Shown here piece by piece: positions 1-7,671 of a stretch of 64,000 nucleotides of DNA. The position numbers and the translations under genes were made by a program. Under the pieces are notes generated by a model. That model did no database searches. It was not told the DNA's origin and saw only the letters and a list, made by a program, of their open reading frames with translations. Position 1 is the first letter of the stretch, and every line of letters begins with the position of its first letter. Origin of the DNA: Mesorhizobium australicum (lineage in GTDB: Bacteria; Pseudomonadota; Alphaproteobacteria; Rhizobiales; Rhizobiaceae); NCBI RefSeq assembly GCF_900177325.1, contig NZ_FXBL01000004.1:3534001-3598000 (forward strand). Direction: 5' to 3'.

Positions 1-716
1 CGGCCGGCGAGTTCCAGCACCAGCTTGCGCCGGATCGCTTCGGGAAACTGCGCCCAGCCGTTGACCGGGATCATGAAGGCGCCGGGGCCGCCGATCACGC
101 AGTCGGAATAATAGGCATCGAGATTGGCGATGTCGAAGGCCGAGGACAGGCCACTGCCATTCGTCATCAAAGGCAGGCCGTTGATCGTAATGCCTTTTTC
201 GGCGATGCGGTCGCGCGACTGATCGACAGGCGTGCCCTGGTTGTTGGGACCGTCGCCCGACACGTCGATCACCCGCTTCATGCCCCTGTAACCGCTCGCG
301 TCGAACAGCGACGCGGCGAAGTCGAGCGCGGCCGAGATCGAGGTACGGCGCGCACTGCGCGGCGGCAGCGCGGTCATCTTCGAGACGAAGGCCTGCGCGT
401 CTTCGGCCGTCGCGATCACCGACCAGGGCACCACGACCTGCTGCACGCTGGAGCCAGCCCATTCGACATAGGTGACGGCGATCCTGCCATGCGCGCCGTC
501 GGCGATCGCCCGCAGAACGGCATCGTCGGTAAGGGCAGCTGCATAACCGTCGCGCTGGATAACGAGTTCGTCGGGCGACATCGAGAGCGAGACGTCGACC
601 GCAAGCACCAGCTCGACGTCGACGACCTGATCCTGGGCCGGCGCCGCGGATGGTCCGAACGCCAGCATCACCGCTGCTCCGAAGCATGAGGCCAGTCGAG
701 CTTGCAGGCGAGACAT
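1..716 (-). CDS. DUF1194 domain protein, VWA-like (3' end outside window)
   Basis: The reading frame starts at ATG 716 and runs off the left edge, so about 238 codons are visible and the C-terminus is missing. An N-terminal signal peptide (about residues 1-28, ending ...AAPAQ) is followed by a von Willebrand-like beta strand with a D-x-S-x-S metal-binding (MIDAS) motif at residues 41-45. Later segments (VIDVSGDGPNNQG, IAEKGITINGLPL) are typical of the DUF1194 family, exported proteins of unknown function common in Rhizobiales. The gene is divergent from the DUF6766 gene, with 190 bp between them. The family call is confident; the function is unknown. Confidence 0.82.
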   Translation of the reverse strand, partial: MSRLQARLASCFGAAVMLAFGPSAAPAQDQVVDVELVLAVDVSLSMSPDELVIQRDGYAAALTDDAVLRAIADGAHGRIAVTYVEWAGSSVQQVVVPWSVIATAEDAQAFVSKMTALPPRSARRTSISAALDFAASLFDASGYRGMKRVIDVSGDGPNNQGTPVDQSRDRIAEKGITINGLPLMTNGSGLSSAFDIANLDAYYSDCVIGGPGAFMIPVNGWAQFPEAIRRKLVLELAG

Positions 717-906
717 GCTATGATGATACGCGCATCGGCAGACCTGAAAAGCACGCGGCGATGTTGTGCGTTCACGAAATCGCGAGTGGCCTTGGGACCC
801 ACGCCGCGGGAGGCCACGGAGCGATCGCGTCCCTCCCTGCAACGCGCCGCAACTTCCGTCCTTCCTGATCGTTCTGCTCGACCATCGATCACGGAGCGGT
901 TCGGCC

Positions 907-1542
907 ATGCGGTTCCTGCGCGACAACAGCCTCACCATCGCACTGCTGGGCGCCTTCGCCCTGAGCCTCGCCGGCATGCTGCTTTCCGGGCTGGCGCACG
1001 AGAACGAGATGCGCGCCGTCCATGGCGAGCCGGCCCTGACGCTCGGCGCTTACTTCCTCTCCGCGCCATTCTCCTCCGCCTTGTTCGAGAACTGGGAAAG
1101 CGAATTCCTGCAGATGTCGGCCTATGTCGTGCTGACTGCGATGCTGTTCCAGCGCGGCTCGGCCGAATCCCGCGATCCGGATCAGCCCTATCGCCCCGGC
1201 GACGAGGTGCCGATTCACCGGCGTGCTGTCAGCCAGCTGGGCGGATGGCTCTATGCTCACGGACTCGGCCTCGCACTGGCCTTGCTTTTCATCCTCTCCT
1301 TCCTGCTGCATTGGATGTCGAGCGCGGCGGCACACAATGCAGACGCATTGGCGCACGGCCAGCCGGCCGCTCCGGCATTCGCCTATCTGGCCGATCCGAG
1401 CTTCTGGTTCGAGTCCTTCCAGAACTGGCAGTCCGAATTTCTCTCGACCGCGGTCCTCGTCGTCCTGTCGATCTTCCTGCGCCATCGCGGATCGCCCGAA
1501 TCGAAGCCACTGGCCGCGTCGAACAGCGACACCGGAGAGTGA
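907..1542 (+). CDS. DUF6766 family membrane protein
   Basis: A 211-residue integral membrane protein with about four transmembrane segments (near residues 8-27, 68-85, 115-137 and 177-195). It carries an internal duplication: the block ENWESEFLQM...RGSAES in the first half recurs as QNWQSEFLST...RGSPES in the second, each preceding a membrane helix. This is the pattern I associate with DUF6766, of unknown function. The ATG at 907 was chosen over an upstream in-frame start because GGAG lies about 10 bp before it and the membrane segment begins directly. It is the first gene of a tight four-gene unit ending at 2229. Confidence 0.75.
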   Translation: MRFLRDNSLTIALLGAFALSLAGMLLSGLAHENEMRAVHGEPALTLGAYFLSAPFSSALFENWESEFLQMSAYVVLTAMLFQRGSAESRDPDQPYRPGDEVPIHRRAVSQLGGWLYAHGLGLALALLFILSFLLHWMSSAAAHNADALAHGQPAAPAFAYLADPSFWFESFQNWQSEFLSTAVLVVLSIFLRHRGSPESKPLAASNSDTGE

Positions 1543-1544
1543 TC

Positions 1545-1805
1545 ATGCCGTCCACGTCGATCCGGCATTTCGAGTATGACGAGGCAAGCCGGATCCTGTC
1601 GGTCTGGTTCCTGGCCAACGGCCGACGCTACGACTACCGGAACGTCCCGCCCGAAACGGCGCATGAATTTCGCCGCGCGTTTTCAAAGGGCCGTTTCTTC
1701 AACGCCCGCATCCGCGACCACTTCCCCTACGCCTGGGTCCGCGAAGAGCGGAACAATCCATCCGACTTTCCGTTGCCAGCAAGAAGCCGAGGAGCAAGAC
1801 AATGA
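1545..1805 (+). CDS. KTSC domain protein
   Basis: This 86-residue protein consists almost wholly of a KTSC domain, named for its likeness to the C-terminus of lysyl-tRNA synthetase. It reads STSIRHFEYDEASRILSVWF near the N-terminus, then a RRYDYRNVP strand and a conserved KGRFFNARIRDHFPY-like end. KTSC proteins are small and cytoplasmic and have been suggested to bind nucleic acid, but no function is established. It starts 2 bp after the DUF6766 stop, and its TGA overlaps the next ATG (ATGA at 1802), so the genes are probably co-translated. Confidence 0.8.
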   Translation: MPSTSIRHFEYDEASRILSVWFLANGRRYDYRNVPPETAHEFRRAFSKGRFFNARIRDHFPYAWVREERNNPSDFPLPARSRGARQ

Positions 1806-2056
1806 CCGAAGCTGTTGCAACCACCAATCACAAGGTGATCCGCAAATGGGTCGAAAGCCGTGACGGCCGTCCGGCCGTGGTCGGCGAAGGCGTGCTGCGG
1901 ATCGATTTCGGCAGTCCCGAAGACGGGTTCCGCGAGATCGAGTGGGACGAATTCTTCGAGATCTTCGAAGACCGCAAGCTGGCTTTCCTGCATCAGGACA
2001 TGCTCGACAACGGCCAGGTGAGCCGCTTCAACAAACTGATCGAAAGGCCGAACTGA
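1802..2056 (+). CDS. Conserved hypothetical protein (KVIRKWVE family)
   Basis: An 84-residue soluble acidic protein. Its start is KVIRKWVESRDGRPAVV, followed by LRIDFG, EIEWDEFFEIFEDRKLAFLHQD and a C-terminal SRFNKLIE. I recognise this as a widespread small conserved protein, sometimes mis-annotated as a 1,4-alpha-glucan branching enzyme fragment. No catalytic motif is visible and no function can be given. It overlaps the KTSC gene by 4 bp and shares one base with the following start (TGATG at 2054-2058). This marks it as an inner gene of the same operon. Confidence 0.7.
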   Translation: MTEAVATTNHKVIRKWVESRDGRPAVVGEGVLRIDFGSPEDGFREIEWDEFFEIFEDRKLAFLHQDMLDNGQVSRFNKLIERPN

Positions 2057-2229
2057 TGCCCGGCGCGGTGAAAACGGACCAGCGCGAGAAACTGCTGGAC
2101 GAGGACGTGAAATTCCTCGCCGAGAACACGGACCTCTCGCCAAACCAGGCGGAAGAACTGATCGCCCGCCACGGTCGCGACCGGGACCTGCTGCTGGAGA
2201 AGGCGCGGTCCATCAAGGCTGAAAGCTAG
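2056..2229 (+). CDS. Small hypothetical protein, UBA/DUF3606-like helical fold
   Basis: A 57-residue charged helical protein (DEDVKFLAENTDLSPNQAEELI, then HGRDRDLLLEKA). The helix-turn-helix-like spacing resembles DUF3606 or UBA-type small domains, but I cannot assign it firmly. The start is fixed by the TGATG overlap with the upstream gene. Its TAG stop (2227-2229) shares the palindrome CTAG with the TAG stop of the convergent DUF421 gene (2226-2228), so the two genes end back-to-back with no space for a terminator. Confidence 0.6.
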   Translation: MPGAVKTDQREKLLDEDVKFLAENTDLSPNQAEELIARHGRDRDLLLEKARSIKAES

Positions 2230-2780
2230 CGCTGTGTCCTGAGCGGTTCCGTCGAGCGAGAGCGCTTCGCCTTTTCGGCGGGATAGCGGAAGACGCTCAG
2301 CTTGCCGTTGTTCTCGAAATAGGCCGCCTCCACCTCGCCGGTGTCGCGCACGCCCTCGACGCGCAGCAACGCCAGAAGCTCGCGCAGGCTGAGAGCGCCC
2401 GAGCCGAGTGCGTCTTCGATGATATGTCCATCCTTGATCACGAGTACCGGGTCGCCTTCGACAAGGCTCTCGACCTTGCTCGATCGTGCCAACAGCGCGC
2501 CTGTGGCCCGATGCAGCAAGACGACCACGGTGATCACCAGGATTCCCTGCAACAGCCCGACATCGGGATAGAACATCGGATCGCCGGCAGCCGAGCCGAC
2601 GGCAATGACCAGCACGAACTCGAACGGCCCGATCTGTCCGATGGCGTCATGGCCGACCATCCGGGCGAGGAAGATCGTGTAGAGATACATGACCAGCGTG
2701 CGGAAGACGATCTCGACGTAGAACCAGACATTGGCCGTCTCCGCCTCGCCGAACACGATGCGAACGATCTCTTCCTGCAT
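2226..2780 (-). CDS. DUF421 (YetF/YcaP-type) membrane protein
   Basis: This 184-residue protein has two or three N-terminal transmembrane helices (about residues 19-95, including RTLVMYLYTIFLARMVG and the EFVLVIAVGSAAGDPM loop). A cytosolic YetF-type domain follows with VLVIKDGHIIEDAL and LRELLALLRVEGV. These are hallmarks of DUF421, whose role is unknown, possibly in envelope stress. The ATG at 2780 has a strong AGGAGG 8 bp upstream. It may share a transcript with the aldo/keto reductase upstream (59 bp gap). The C-terminal tail is rich in Arg and Lys. Confidence 0.83.
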   Translation of the reverse strand: MQEEIVRIVFGEAETANVWFYVEIVFRTLVMYLYTIFLARMVGHDAIGQIGPFEFVLVIAVGSAAGDPMFYPDVGLLQGILVITVVVLLHRATGALLARSSKVESLVEGDPVLVIKDGHIIEDALGSGALSLRELLALLRVEGVRDTGEVEAAYFENNGKLSVFRYPAEKAKRSRSTEPLRTQR

Positions 2781-2838
2781 GAACCCCTCCTGCCGCGGAC
2801 CGACGCCCGGAAACGCAGCAGAAGTTCGTGCGGTTCCG

Positions 2839-3660
2839 TCAGGCGAATGTGTCGGGGTTCGGCCCGGTGCGCACGCCCGCATCGAGCTTCGCGATCGCCG
2901 CCATGTCCGCGTCGTCCAGTTCGAAATCGAAGACGGCGATGTTCTCGCGGATGCGCGAGGGCGTGACCGACTTCGGGATCGCGATGTTGCCGAGCTGGAC
3001 GTGCCAGCGCAGGATCACCTGCGCCGGGGTGCGGCCGTGCTTTGCCGCGATGGCGACGATTTCCGATCTGTCCACCGCGCCGCGCTGCAGCGGGCTCCAG
3101 GCTTCGGTGGCGATGTCGTTCGCGGCGTGGAAGGCGCGAAGCTCCGCCTGCTGCAGGCCGGGATGCAATTCGATCTGGTTCAGCGCCGGACGGACATCTG
3201 AACTTTCGAACAGCCGCTTCAGGTGTGGGATGTGGAAGTTCGACACGCCGATCGAACGCGCGCGTCCTTCGGCCTTCAATTTCTCCAGCGCCTTCCAGGT
3301 GTCGAGATAGAGCCCGCGCGACGCGGCCGGCCAGTGGATCAGGTAGAGGTCGACATAGTCGAGGCCAAGCCTGCCGAGGCTCTTGTCGAAGGCCTGGAGC
3401 GTGGTGTCGTAGCCCTGCGAATCGTTCCACACCTTGGTCGTGACGAACAGCTTTTCGCGCTCCGCGCCGGAGCGCCTGATCCCCTCGCCCACCCCGCGCT
3501 CGTTGCGATACACCGCGGCGGTGTCGATGCTGGTGTAGCCGGCCTCGATGGCGGTCACCACGGCGTCGGCGGCGACATCATCGGCGACCTGCCACACGCC
3601 CAGCCCGATCACCGGCATGTCCGCGCCGGAATTGAGCCGCTTCGTCGGAACGTTGGTCAT
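2839..3660 (-). CDS. Aldo/keto reductase (2,5-diketo-D-gluconate reductase-like)
   Basis: A 273-residue single-domain (beta/alpha)8 NADPH-dependent oxidoreductase of the AKR3/AKR5 type, probably reducing carbonyls to alcohols in the cytosol. The catalytic tetrad is intact: Asp46 (SIDTA), Tyr51 (AVYRNE), Lys76 (TTKVW) and His109 (YLIHWP). The cofactor-binding end includes IPKSVTPSRIRENI. Full length for the family. The ATG at 3660 is preceded by AGGAGA, better placed than the alternative start 18 bp upstream. The physiological substrate cannot be told from sequence. Confidence 0.9.
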   Translation of the reverse strand: MTNVPTKRLNSGADMPVIGLGVWQVADDVAADAVVTAIEAGYTSIDTAAVYRNERGVGEGIRRSGAEREKLFVTTKVWNDSQGYDTTLQAFDKSLGRLGLDYVDLYLIHWPAASRGLYLDTWKALEKLKAEGRARSIGVSNFHIPHLKRLFESSDVRPALNQIELHPGLQQAELRAFHAANDIATEAWSPLQRGAVDRSEIVAIAAKHGRTPAQVILRWHVQLGNIAIPKSVTPSRIRENIAVFDFELDDADMAAIAKLDAGVRTGPNPDTFA

Positions 3661-3687
3661 GGATTGTCTCCTATGCACAGGCCGGCC

Positions 3688-4320
3688 TCACGCACCGGCG
3701 CCTTCCCATTTGTCGAGGAACGCCTCGGCCGACAGCCGCTGCATGTCGGGCACTGCCTCGAACAGCCTTTCGCGCGAAAAATCCCACCAGGCGAGTTTCG
3801 CGATGCGCGCGGCGATCTCGTCGGGAAAGCGCCTGCGCACCGGTCTGGCCGGCGAGCCGGCGACGACCGTGAAGGGCTCGACGTCGCGCGTCACGACGGC
3901 ATTCGCCCCGATCACCGCCCCGTTGCCAACCGACACGCCCGGCATGATCACCGCGCCGTGGCCGATCCAGACATCGTGGCCGACCGTGACCCGCTTGCCG
4001 GCCCGGCGGGCGCGGAAATCCTGGTCGACGCCGAGGAAGCGGAAAAACTCGTTCGGCCGGTAGCTGATCTTGTGCTGGGTGATCCGCTCGATCGGATGTT
4101 CCAGCGCGTTGATGCGCGTGTTCGCCGCGATCGAGCAGAACTTGCCGATGTCGGCATAAGCCGCCTCGCTGTGGCGCTCGAAGTAGGAATAGTCGCCGAC
4201 GATCACATCGCGCAGGATCACGCGCTCGCCGACCACCGCGTGGCGGCCGAGCCGACAGCCCTTCATCTCGGCGGTCGGATGGATGCGCGGCTCGTCGGAG
4301 GGAAAGCGCTCGTCGGACAT
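3688..4320 (-). CDS. Hexapeptide-repeat acyltransferase, phosphonate-associated (DapH/CAT-like) family
   Basis: This 210-residue left-handed beta-helix protein has hexapeptide repeats from residue 10 on and the xenobiotic acetyltransferase signature GHDVWIGHGAVIMPGVSVG. It continues with GANAVVTRDV and ends with PARPVRRRF...LAWWDFSRERL. The blocks IGKFCSIAANTRIN and HPIERITQHKISYR match the transferase family often found with phosphonate genes. No phosphonate gene is nearby, so the substrate remains open. The ATG at 4320 was preferred over a further-upstream in-frame ATG, since the shared family homology begins just after it. Confidence 0.78.
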   Translation of the reverse strand: MSDERFPSDEPRIHPTAEMKGCRLGRHAVVGERVILRDVIVGDYSYFERHSEAAYADIGKFCSIAANTRINALEHPIERITQHKISYRPNEFFRFLGVDQDFRARRAGKRVTVGHDVWIGHGAVIMPGVSVGNGAVIGANAVVTRDVEPFTVVAGSPARPVRRRFPDEIAARIAKLAWWDFSRERLFEAVPDMQRLSAEAFLDKWEGAGA

Positions 4321-4357
4321 GGCCGAGCCAATACGCGCCCGCTCCCGCTGCCGCAAG

Positions 4358-4840
4358 TTACTGCGGCTTGCCGTTGGTCCAGGTCACGGGCTGGTTGAAC
4401 AGCGGCACGCTCGAGATCGCCATCTTGGCGGAGCCGTCCTGTACCTGTCGCGAATGCGACAGGTAGATCAGCGTGTCGTTGGTCTTGTCGTAGATGCGGT
4501 TGACGACGCGCTGCTTCCAGATCAGCGAGATGCCCTGGTTGAACACTTCCTCGCCACCCTTGGAGAGGTCGATGTCGCGGATCGCGATCGGGCCGGTCTG
4601 GCGGCAGGCGATGGAGGAATCCGACGGGTCCTCGAACCAGTTGCCCTTCTGCAGCCGGTCGATCACGCCGCGCTCGAAATAGGAGACGTGGCAGGTGATG
4701 CCGTCGACCTTCGGGTCCTTGAAGGCTTCGACGATGATGTCGTTGCCGAGCCAGTCGACGCCAACCTCGCCGACTTCCTGCGCCAGGGCTGGCGATGCGG
4801 CGAGGCCGAGGAACAGGGCTGCGGCGGCGAAACGGTTCAT
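4358..4840 (-). CDS. creA: CreA family secreted protein
   Basis: A 160-residue exported protein with a cleavable signal peptide (residues 1-20, ...ASPALA then QE). The CreA core follows: EVGVDWLGNDIIVEAFKDPK, VDGITCHVSYFERG, SSIACRQTGPI and YIDKTNDTL-like strands. The two cysteines (Cys49 and Cys79 region) could form a periplasmic disulfide. CreA is widespread and its function is unknown. It is full length, with upstream GGAGAT as ribosome site, and separated from neighbours by short gaps. Confidence 0.88.
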   Translation of the reverse strand: MNRFAAAALFLGLAASPALAQEVGEVGVDWLGNDIIVEAFKDPKVDGITCHVSYFERGVIDRLQKGNWFEDPSDSSIACRQTGPIAIRDIDLSKGGEEVFNQGISLIWKQRVVNRIYDKTNDTLIYLSHSRQVQDGSAKMAISSVPLFNQPVTWTNGKPQ

Positions 4841-4917
4841 GTCGGATCTCCTTGGACGACAGCGCGAGAGGTAGGGTCCGGCCGCCCGCCTTGCAATGCC
4901 GGCCTCGCCGGGCGCCG

Positions 4918-5421
4918 CTATTTCTGCGGCGTCACCATCCTGGTCATCACGTCCGACTTCAGGACGAAGCGCTGGTAGAGCGCGCCGAGGATGTGCAGCA
5001 CGACCAGCCAGAACAGCACGTTCGCCGCAAGACCGTGGATGCCGGCGGCGGGCTTCACGCCGCCCACCCAGGCCGCGAGGCCGCCGAGCGGGATCGCGAT
5101 CATGAGGATATAGAGCACGACATGCGTCGCATTCGCGGCGAGGCGCAGCGGCGCGGGCTCCTCCGCAGGCAGGGCCGGCGCGCCGCGCGTGAAGCGGACG
5201 CCAAGCCGCAGCAAGGCAAGCAGCAGGACGGACACACCGACGACGACGTGCACGGTGACGCCGAAGGTCACCTCCGCCGGAACGGCAAGCCCGTCGCGGA
5301 CGGCGTCCCAGGCTTCTTCCATCGGGTCATGGTAGAGGATCTGCACCGCGATCAGCAGCGCGATGATCCAGTGGAGGGCGATCTGGAGGCGGGAATAGCC
5401 TTTGGGTGCCTGCGTAGCCAT
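4918..5421 (-). CDS. Cytochrome b561 family protein
   Basis: This 167-residue four-helix membrane protein has histidines positioned for two b-type hemes: ALHW near residue 17, VTVHVVVG near 58, NATHVVLY near 99, and further histidines in the third and fourth helices. Such bacterial b561 proteins move electrons from quinol or superoxide across the inner membrane. ATG 5421 has AGGAGA about 8 bp upstream. It is divergent from the 53-residue protein and the SCO gene. A redox link with the SCO protein is plausible but only inferred. Confidence 0.87.
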   Translation of the reverse strand: MATQAPKGYSRLQIALHWIIALLIAVQILYHDPMEEAWDAVRDGLAVPAEVTFGVTVHVVVGVSVLLLALLRLGVRFTRGAPALPAEEPAPLRLAANATHVVLYILMIAIPLGGLAAWVGGVKPAAGIHGLAANVLFWLVVLHILGALYQRFVLKSDVMTRMVTPQK

Positions 5422-5532
5422 GCGTGTCTCCTGGCATTGCGTGGGTTCGAGGAGCTTCGCGCTTTTCGGAACAGCTGCCAACGCGGCATCATGCCCTTTG
5501 CGAAGCCGAACGCCGCCCGCTATATCTGCGGC

Positions 5533-5694
5533 ATGTCTGGCAGATCGACATCCGGAAGGAGTTGGCTTGTCCGCGTCGCGCTCGCCGCGGTCGCGGTGGG
5601 CGGCTTCACGGGCGCGGCGTTCGCCGCATGGATCGGGAACGGGTCCGCCATGCTGATGGCGCTGACCGCGTCGGGTCTCTCCTGGTGTTTCTGA
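5533..5694 (+). CDS. Small membrane or secreted hypothetical protein (53 aa)
   Basis: A 53-residue frame starting at ATG 5533 with a basic N-terminus (MSGRSTSGRSWLVR) and one hydrophobic segment (VALAAVAVGGFTGAAFAAWI). A second hydrophobic stretch lies near the end (AMLMALTASGLSWCF). The layout is that of a small inner-membrane protein or an uncleaved signal anchor. It sits between divergent cytochrome b561 and the SCO gene, 37 bp before the latter. No family is recognised. Support comes from organised hydrophobicity and context, so it may be real but is not certain. Confidence 0.5.
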   Translation: MSGRSTSGRSWLVRVALAAVAVGGFTGAAFAAWIGNGSAMLMALTASGLSWCF

Positions 5695-5731
5695 CGCCGC
5701 AGCCTTTCTCGCATAGCCTCAGGTGAATACG

Positions 5732-6307
5732 ATGCGCGCGATCCTCTACGGGCTTCTCTTCCTCGTCGCGGCGGGCATCGGCTACGTCGCCTTTGACTGG
5801 TATGCGAAAGTCGGCTCCGGTGAGGCCTATGGCGGCGCGTTCCAACTCGTCGACCAGAAGGGCCAGCCAATCAGCGAGAAGGAATTCAGGGCGCAGCCCT
5901 CCGCCGTCTTCTTCGGCTTCACCCACTGTCCCGAAATCTGTCCGACCACGCTGTTCGAGCTCGACGGCTGGCTGAAGCAGCTCGGCCCGGAAGGCGAGAA
6001 CATCCGCGCCTTCTTCGTGTCGGTCGACCCCGAGCGCGATACGCCCGAAATCATGGACCAGTATGTGAGCAACGTCTCGCAGCGCATCACAGGTGTGACC
6101 GGCGACCCGGCCAAGGTGGCGGCGATGACGAAGTCGTTCAACATCTACTCGCGCAAGGTCGAGACGGGCGGGGGCGAATACACGATGGACCACACCGCCT
6201 CGGTGCTCCTGCTCGAGAAGGGCGGCGCCTTTGCCGGCACCATCGCCTATGGCGAGAACGGCCAGACGGCGGTCGCCAAGCTGAAGCGGCTGGCGACCGG
6301 ATCCTGA
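5732..6307 (+). CDS. SCO1/SenC family thioredoxin-fold protein
   Basis: A 191-residue protein anchored by one N-terminal transmembrane helix (residues 3-21) with a periplasmic thioredoxin-like domain. The copper-binding set is complete: CPEIC with Cys66 and Cys70, and His154 in MDHTAS. It also has [10 protein letters not shown], the usual SCO loop. Members deliver copper to the CuA site of cytochrome oxidase or act as thiol reductases. ATG 5732 is preceded by CAGGTGA; a GTG at 5723 is an alternative. It is followed 2 bp later by prmA. Confidence 0.9.
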   Translation: MRAILYGLLFLVAAGIGYVAFDWYAKVGSGEAYGGAFQLVDQKGQPISEKEFRAQPSAVFFGFTHCPEICPTTLFELDGWLKQLGPEGENIRAFFVSVDPERDTPEIMDQYVSNVSQRITGVTGDPAKVAAMTKSFNIYSRKVETGGGEYTMDHTASVLLLEKGGAFAGTIAYGENGQTAVAKLKRLATGS

Positions 6308-6309
6308 CC

Positions 6310-7182
6310 ATGGGCCAGATCCGCTATCACCTCCGCGGGCCGAAGGCCGAGACGGAACGCGTCTACGCCGCGCTCGAACTCGGCCTGGAAGACGAGGGCT
6401 GGCCGCTGTCCATCTTCGAGGTGGACGAGAAAGCGGCTATTTTCGAAGTCTCGGCCTATGTGGACGAGGCGGAGGACGGCGTCGCCGAGCGCCTCGCCGC
6501 GCTGGTTCCCGACGACCTGGAGAATCGCCGTTTCGAGGTCGAAGCCGTTCCGGACATCGACTGGGTAACGAAGTCGCTGGAAGGGCTGAAGCCGGTGCGC
6601 GCCGGCCGTTTCCTGGTGCACGGCTCGCACGACCGCGACAAGCGCCGCATCGGCGACCTCGCCATCGAGATCGAGGCAGGACTGGCCTTCGGCACCGGCC
6701 ATCACGGCACGACGGCGGGCTGCCTGCAGGTGCTGTCCGAGGTGGTGCGGCGCGAGCACCCGCGCAACGCGCTCGACCTTGGCACCGGCAGCGCGGTGCT
6801 CGCCATCGCACTGGCGAAGATGGCTCATATCCCGGTGCTCGCCACAGACATCGATCCGGTCGCGACGGAGGTGGCGAAGGAGAACGCGGCCATCAACGGC
6901 GTCGCCGCCTGGCTGACCTGCGTGACGGCCCCCGGCTTCCATCATCCGGCTTTCGCGGCGGCGGGGCCGTTCGACCTGATCGTGGCCAACATCCTCGCGC
7001 GCCCGCTGATGCGGCTCGCGCCGCAGATGGCCAGGCATGTCACGCCGGGCGGATCGCTGGTTCTGTCGGGCATCCTCGACAGCCAGCGCGACGCGGTGGT
7101 GGCGGCCTATGCCGGCCAGCGCTTCCGCCATGTCAGGACGCTGCACCGCGAGGGCTGGGTGGCGATCCACCTCAAGCGGTAG
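6310..7182 (+). CDS. prmA: Ribosomal protein L11 methyltransferase
   Basis: A 290-residue SAM-dependent methyltransferase that trimethylates ribosomal protein L11. Residues about 1-95 form the substrate-recognition domain. The Rossmann domain carries [18 protein letters not shown] (motif I), ATDIDPVA (motif II) and [12 protein letters not shown] (the NPP-like catalytic region, here NIL). [10 protein letters not shown], characteristic of PrmA, precedes motif I. It is full length and appears co-transcribed with the SCO gene. A perfect GC hairpin lies just downstream at 7201-7224. Confidence 0.93.
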   Translation: MGQIRYHLRGPKAETERVYAALELGLEDEGWPLSIFEVDEKAAIFEVSAYVDEAEDGVAERLAALVPDDLENRRFEVEAVPDIDWVTKSLEGLKPVRAGRFLVHGSHDRDKRRIGDLAIEIEAGLAFGTGHHGTTAGCLQVLSEVVRREHPRNALDLGTGSAVLAIALAKMAHIPVLATDIDPVATEVAKENAAINGVAAWLTCVTAPGFHHPAFAAAGPFDLIVANILARPLMRLAPQMARHVTPGGSLVLSGILDSQRDAVVAAYAGQRFRHVRTLHREGWVAIHLKR

Positions 7183-7200
7183 TCTCTCGCAGGCACGAAA

Positions 7201-7224
7201 AAGGCGGCTGTCTCCAGCCGCCTT
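7201..7224. terminator. Bidirectional rho-independent terminator between prmA and DUF1127-type gene
   Basis: A 10-bp perfect stem AAGGCGGCTG / CAGCCGCCTT with a 4-nt loop (TCTC). An A-run (7198-7202) lies on one side and CTT on the other. It lies between convergent prmA (stop 7182) and the 61-residue gene (stop 7266), so it can serve both strands. Confidence 0.8.
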
Positions 7225-7265
7225 CGCCAGCGCGACAGGCGCGCTCTACCGGTATGTTGAGGAAA

Positions 7266-7451
7266 TCAGTAGGCGTAAGGCGCACGCGCATTCCGGCGCA
7301 GCACGTCACGGCTGTAGCCGTTCTTCGCCAGCGTCTCATCGTCCAGCATCAGCAGGGCGCCGTTGACATAGTGGGTGGCCTGACGGGCACGCGCCTCGAT
7401 CAACGCATTGAGCGCGTTGCGGAAAAAGCCGGGCTTCGCAGTCTTGGTCAT
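7266..7451 (-). CDS. DUF1127 (YjiS-like) small protein
   Basis: A 61-residue basic protein. The middle and end (ARARQATHYVNGALLMLDDE, LAKNGYSRDVLRRN) match the DUF1127 pattern of an Arg/Ala-rich helix, a Leu-Asp-Asp turn and GxSRxxL. DUF1127 proteins are small, often RNA-binding or stress-linked in alphaproteobacteria, and several are under LysR-type control in Brucella and Agrobacterium. A strong GAAGGAG lies ahead of ATG 7451. It is divergent from the aminopeptidase gene across a region rich in TGCAA half-sites. Confidence 0.75.
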   Translation of the reverse strand: MTKTAKPGFFRNALNALIEARARQATHYVNGALLMLDDETLAKNGYSRDVLRRNARAPYAY

Positions 7452-7542
7452 GATGGTCTCCTTCGGTCGGACTATCCATCCTCCACGTCATGCAATGTAT
7501 GAGACATCGACCTGATTCACTATGGATCATCTCGCATGTGCG

Positions 7543-7560
7543 ATATGCAATTTTGCATAT
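7543..7560. repeat. 18-bp palindrome in divergent promoter region
   Basis: ATATGCAA-TT-TTGCATAT is a perfect palindrome located 92 bp upstream of the DUF1127-type start and 112 bp upstream of the aminopeptidase start. Further TGCAA half-sites occur nearby at about 7490, 7574 and 7579, with an inverted one (TTGCA) near 7616. This suggests an operator with several bound dimers. The binding factor is unknown. Confidence 0.55.
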
Positions 7561-7671
7561 GCGAAGACAAGATTGTGCAATGCAATATTCATAGATGCCC
7601 CGCCGGGCATCGAGATTGCAACGGCCGGTCGCTGCGGTTACCGTCGCGCCTCCGCGAAACCGGTGCCGAGC

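Noticed and set aside
5438..5462. GGGTTCGAGGAGC resembling a tRNA T-arm
   Set aside because: No acceptor, D or anticodon stems can be built around it, and it lies in the leader of the b561 gene.
7522..7671. 50-codon upstream extension of the aminopeptidase frame
   Set aside because: It is Cys-rich with no family similarity, spans the palindromic operator region, and the homologous N-terminus begins at 7672.
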